A stretch of DNA of 64,000 nucleotides from Burkholderiales bacterium (lineage in GTDB: Bacteria; Pseudomonadota; Gammaproteobacteria; Burkholderiales; Burkholderiaceae_C): positions 21,599 to 85,598 of the forward strand of contig JANYEE010000260.1 of the NCBI GenBank assembly GCA_025363275.1, in the 5' to 3' direction. Shown here in pieces: positions 61,455-64,000 of the stretch. Both the position numbers and the translations under genes were made by a program. Every line of letters begins with the position of its first letter. The stretch's first letter is position 1. The notes beneath the pieces are model-generated. The model worked only from the letters and a program-made list of their open reading frames with translations, had not been told where the DNA came from and did not search any database.

Positions 61455-62998
61455 TGTTCCTCCAAGTCCGGATACTGATGGCGTAGCGCCCGGAAGGCGT
61501 CAAGGTTGGCCATCAGTAGTTCCACCAGATGGGGGTCGAACTGATTACCTGAACCGGCGTGGATGTGCTGTGCGACCTGCTCGTCAGACCATGCGCCTTT
61601 GTAGCTGCGCCTCGATCCAAGCGCATCAAAAACATCAATCAGTGCGGTGATGCGCCCAGAAATGGGTATATCTCCCCCTCGCAGGCCATTGGGGTACCCC
61701 GTGCCATCCCACTTTTCATGGTGGGTGATCGCAATTTCAGCCCCTAGCCTCATCAACGGCCGGTCTGACTTTTGCAGAATGTCCAAACCAAACTGCGCGT
61801 GCCTTTGCATCAGCTCCCACTCTTTAGCGTCCAGCTTTCCGGGCTTGTGCAGGATGGCATCGGGAATGGCCACTTTGCCGATGTCGTGTAGGGGTGATGC
61901 ATGTTTGATCAGCAGAATCTGGTCTTCTGGCAAACCGCACAGTCGGGCTAGCATTTCACTACCCAGAGCAACACGCTTTACGTGGGCACCGGTTTCTTTG
62001 CTTCGCGCTTCAACCGCATCGGCCAGGATGTAGACCAGTTCCTTTTGGGTTTCACGCAAGTCTTCTTGTAGATTGATGTTCTCGAAAGTGACGGCCACGC
62101 TCTGGGTGTAGATTTCAAGAAGCTGCCGATCGAGCTTTTCCAACGTGGATGCGTGGGTCACGTATAGCAAGTTGCTAGCCCCGCGGTTCCCAGCGTTGTA
62201 AACCACGTAGGCGTCGTCAAAATGCAAAGGCGCTTTGGCAGTGAGTACTTTTTGAAACCGCTGCGCCACCAAGGGCGGTAGATCGTCAAATTGGGTCCCC
62301 GTGCTGTATTTGACGTATGCGCCGGTCGCAGCCAGGGTACGAGAGGATTGGAGCCGGGCGTGGGTTGCAGGAAGTACCGTGCAATACAGCGCCGAAATAT
62401 CCAGATGCAGTAGAGAGGTTAATTGCTCCAGAACAGCGGTGGCAAAAAGGGTGAGTGACTCCGACGTTTGAACCTTTTCGGTGGCGCGCAGCACACGCGT
62501 GAGTCCGTCTCGTTGCTCTTCTATCACACACAAATCCCGGTAAGCCCGCAGCTTGCTGTAAAGCAGGGTCCGCAGCTTCTGGATGGTCATCTCGGTTTTT
62601 TCTTTGTAGTCGTCGATGTCGTAATCGCGAATAACCTGATCTTGCGGCGCCTGCCCGGGCTGGCCCGTGCGCATCACCAAGCGCGTGCGGTGATTTTCTA
62701 GGGTGTTGCGCACATAGCGCACCAAGTCCAAGCCGGCATGTTCGGTCTCCATGACCACGTCGACGATCGCCAGCGCGATGTCATCGCGACCCTCGAAAAT
62801 GACCTGGCCTTCCTTCGCGGAGTAGGCACTGAGCAATTCCAATTCTTGGCCTTGGAATTCGAAATTGCGAAGAGCCAACCGGGTGACGGTATGCACTTCC
62901 GTATCGTCGTCAACCATGAGCACGCACCAGCTTCTCTTGCCAAGCGGGTTGGCAACTGGGTTAGCTGGGGGCGCCTCGTCTGCAAAGAGCATTTCCAT
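61451..62998 (-). CDS. Response regulator with DUF3369 and HD-GYP cyclic-di-GMP phosphodiesterase domains
   Basis: A 515-residue cytoplasmic regulator. ATG 62998 with CAGGAG upstream on its strand. The receiver domain (about 24-150) has DDD near the start and phospho-Asp in AIVDVVME (about 79). DUF3369, a GAF-like sensor, spans about 165-330. HD-GYP spans about 335-515, with His-Asp in LHDIGK and HHEKWDGTGYP intact, so c-di-GMP hydrolysis is expected. No histidine kinase gene is adjacent. It follows the PAP2 gene on the same strand by 59 bases. Confidence 0.93.
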   Translation of the reverse strand: MEMLFADEAPPANPVANPLGKRSWCVLMVDDDTEVHTVTRLALRNFEFQGQELELLSAYSAKEGQVIFEGRDDIALAIVDVVMETEHAGLDLVRYVRNTLENHRTRLVMRTGQPGQAPQDQVIRDYDIDDYKEKTEMTIQKLRTLLYSKLRAYRDLCVIEEQRDGLTRVLRATEKVQTSESLTLFATAVLEQLTSLLHLDISALYCTVLPATHARLQSSRTLAATGAYVKYSTGTQFDDLPPLVAQRFQKVLTAKAPLHFDDAYVVYNAGNRGASNLLYVTHASTLEKLDRQLLEIYTQSVAVTFENINLQEDLRETQKELVYILADAVEARSKETGAHVKRVALGSEMLARLCGLPEDQILLIKHASPLHDIGKVAIPDAILHKPGKLDAKEWELMQRHAQFGLDILQKSDRPLMRLGAEIAITHHEKWDGTGYPNGLRGGDIPISGRITALIDVFDALGSRRSYKGAWSDEQVAQHIHAGSGNQFDPHLVELLMANLDAFRALRHQYPDLEEH

Positions 62999-63057
62999 CA
63001 AGGTCTCCTGAGCAATACCGCGGGCACTGACCCAGCACCTCGGTCCAACGCAACATG

Positions 63058-63804
63058 TCAATGCATTGTGCCCTGATCCGAAAGCTCCGGTTGTGTGTAT
63101 GCAAGTAAAAGCAGTTTCCAAACGATCCAACTACATAGCAAGGTGATGGGGCAGGCCCACAACACATCACTCAGCCAGTGCGCTACATCGGCCATGCGGG
63201 CAAAGCCAATCAACAGACCCGCGGTGATGCCAGCTAGGGCCCACATGGCTTGGCGGCGACGATGAATCAGCATCAGACTCACGAAAAAAAATCCACACGC
63301 TACGTGGCCGCTGACAAACGAACAGTTGTTACTGCATTGGTCAGTAATGACTGCGGCGCGAGTGAATCGTTGTGTTCCGCCAAATTGTTCCACTTGGTAG
63401 GGCCGAGCGCGTTGCCAGTTGTCTTTGAAGACTAGATTGACAACAGCGCCAGGCCCCAACGCTGCTGCCAATGCCAGGAATGCCAGTGGCATACGCCATT
63501 GTTTGCCATGGCGGGTCACGCTAGTGAACAGCCATCCTGCGAACGCACCGAACACCATCCATCGGAAGGCGGTTGGAATCTGTGCGTTGATCCACACCAC
63601 CCAAGACCACTGCCCCGCATCGATCTGCGGTATTGCACCGACAAACAAGCCGGCTGTCACCAAATCAATACTTGGCCACACCGTTGGGATGCAGGCCAAG
63701 GCTAGGAATACTGCAAAGATGGTCCAAAAAAGCACAGGTGCTTTTGCGGGGCTTTTTGCGGGGCTGCTTGGGACTGCTACGTCAGATTGGGAAGTGGTTT
63801 GCAT
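63058..63804 (-). CDS. PAP2 superfamily membrane phosphatase
   Basis: A 248-residue integral membrane protein with about six segments. The three phosphatase motifs are KDNWQRARP (about 126-134), CSFVSGHVACG (about 162-172, catalytic His) and RMADVAHWLSDVL (about 206-218). A role in lipid or lipid A dephosphorylation is a family inference. The N-terminal tail has a SPAK duplication. It is probably co-transcribed with the HD-GYP gene. Confidence 0.9.
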   Translation of the reverse strand: MQTTSQSDVAVPSSPAKSPAKAPVLFWTIFAVFLALACIPTVWPSIDLVTAGLFVGAIPQIDAGQWSWVVWINAQIPTAFRWMVFGAFAGWLFTSVTRHGKQWRMPLAFLALAAALGPGAVVNLVFKDNWQRARPYQVEQFGGTQRFTRAAVITDQCSNNCSFVSGHVACGFFFVSLMLIHRRRQAMWALAGITAGLLIGFARMADVAHWLSDVLWACPITLLCSWIVWKLLLLAYTQPELSDQGTMH

Positions 63805-63850
63805 TGGATCCTAGGATGCCATTGACGCTCAGATAAATCCAGCGCAAAGA

Positions 63851-63882
63851 AAAAGCCAGACAACTGCTGTTGTCTGGCTTTC
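63851..63882 (-). terminator. Terminator of tRNA-Leu
   Basis: On the minus strand AAAGCCAGACAAC pairs with GTTGTCTGGCTTT around a 4-base loop and is followed by TTCTTT. It begins 5 bases after the tRNA 3' end. Confidence 0.9.
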
Positions 63883-63886
63883 AATG

Positions 63887-63971
63887 TGGTGCCCGGGGCC
63901 GGAATCGAACCGGCACGCCTTGCGGCGCGGGATTTTGAGTCCCGTGCGTCTACCAATTCCACCACCCGGGC
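63887..63971 (-). tRNA. tRNA-Leu (anticodon CAA)
   Basis: 85 bases with acceptor arms GCCCGGG and CCCGGGC, anticodon loop CTCAAAA (anticodon CAA, reads TTG), the extended class-II variable arm (CGCCGCAAGGCG), T loop GTTCGAATC and encoded CCA. Confidence 0.95.
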
Positions 63972-64000
63972 GACGCCAATACGTAAGCCCTGAATTATGG

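Overview
The window reads as a chromosomal segment of a betaproteobacterium of the Burkholderiales, most likely family Comamonadaceae (Rhodoferax/Polaromonas-like). This is inferred from gene order (pilMNOPQ-aroK-aroB-dgt-gltBD; mlaFEDACB-murA-his cluster-tatABC; petABC-sspAB), frequent TTG/GTG starts and the type of intergenic repeats. No database search was possible.

Layout. 0.1-2.3 kb: msrPQ (periplasmic methionine sulfoxide repair), a small LptM-type lipoprotein and frataxin. 2.3-12.4 kb: the PBP1a gene, divergent from the type IV pilus assembly genes pilMNOPQ, then an 805-residue Ig-like lipoprotein gene. 12.4-18.1 kb: aroK, aroB, dgt, an unassigned operon (unknown protein, DUF1415, methyltransferase) and a glycine-zipper lipoprotein. 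18.2-19.0 kb: a RAYT-type transposase unit bounded by inverted motifs. 19.1-25.5 kb: glutamate synthase gltBD. 25.5-31.3 kb: the Mla phospholipid transport operon, a YadGH-type ABC exporter and a BolA protein. 31.4-43.2 kb: murA and the histidine genes hisG, D, C, B, H, A, F, I, E, interrupted by a secreted unknown protein, an MFS transporter and two toxin-antitoxin pairs (RHH/PIN and YefM/YoeB). 43.2-46.7 kb: DUF4870, a HIT protein, tatABC and a DegS/DegQ-type protease. 46.8-53.2 kb: a Cys-rich protein, NIF3, pdxA, the cytochrome bc1 operon petABC and sspAB. 53.2-64 kb: tRNA-Thr, rarA, livHMGF, a DMT exporter, a ferredoxin-type reductase, an epimerase, an HD-GYP regulator, a PAP2 phosphatase and tRNA-Leu.

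Functional links. TatABC can export MsrP and the Rieske protein PetA, both encoded here. Mla, MurA, PBP1a and the DegS-like protease are all envelope functions. Histidine biosynthesis is complete from HisG to HisE except for the histidinol-phosphatase step and the HisZ subunit that a short HisG needs.

Most notable. A 56-bp repeat family has six copies that align without gaps. Four copies lie in the his cluster, one overlaps the hisD start codon and first codons, and one (decayed) lies inside the rarA coding sequence. Also notable are the two toxin-antitoxin modules inside the his cluster (one PIN toxin lacks the usual catalytic Glu), the Ig-like lipoprotein in the pilus operon, and a shift from AT-richer to GC-richer sequence near 12-14 kb. 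No gene-free stretch exceeds 300 bases. No CRISPR array or prophage was seen.
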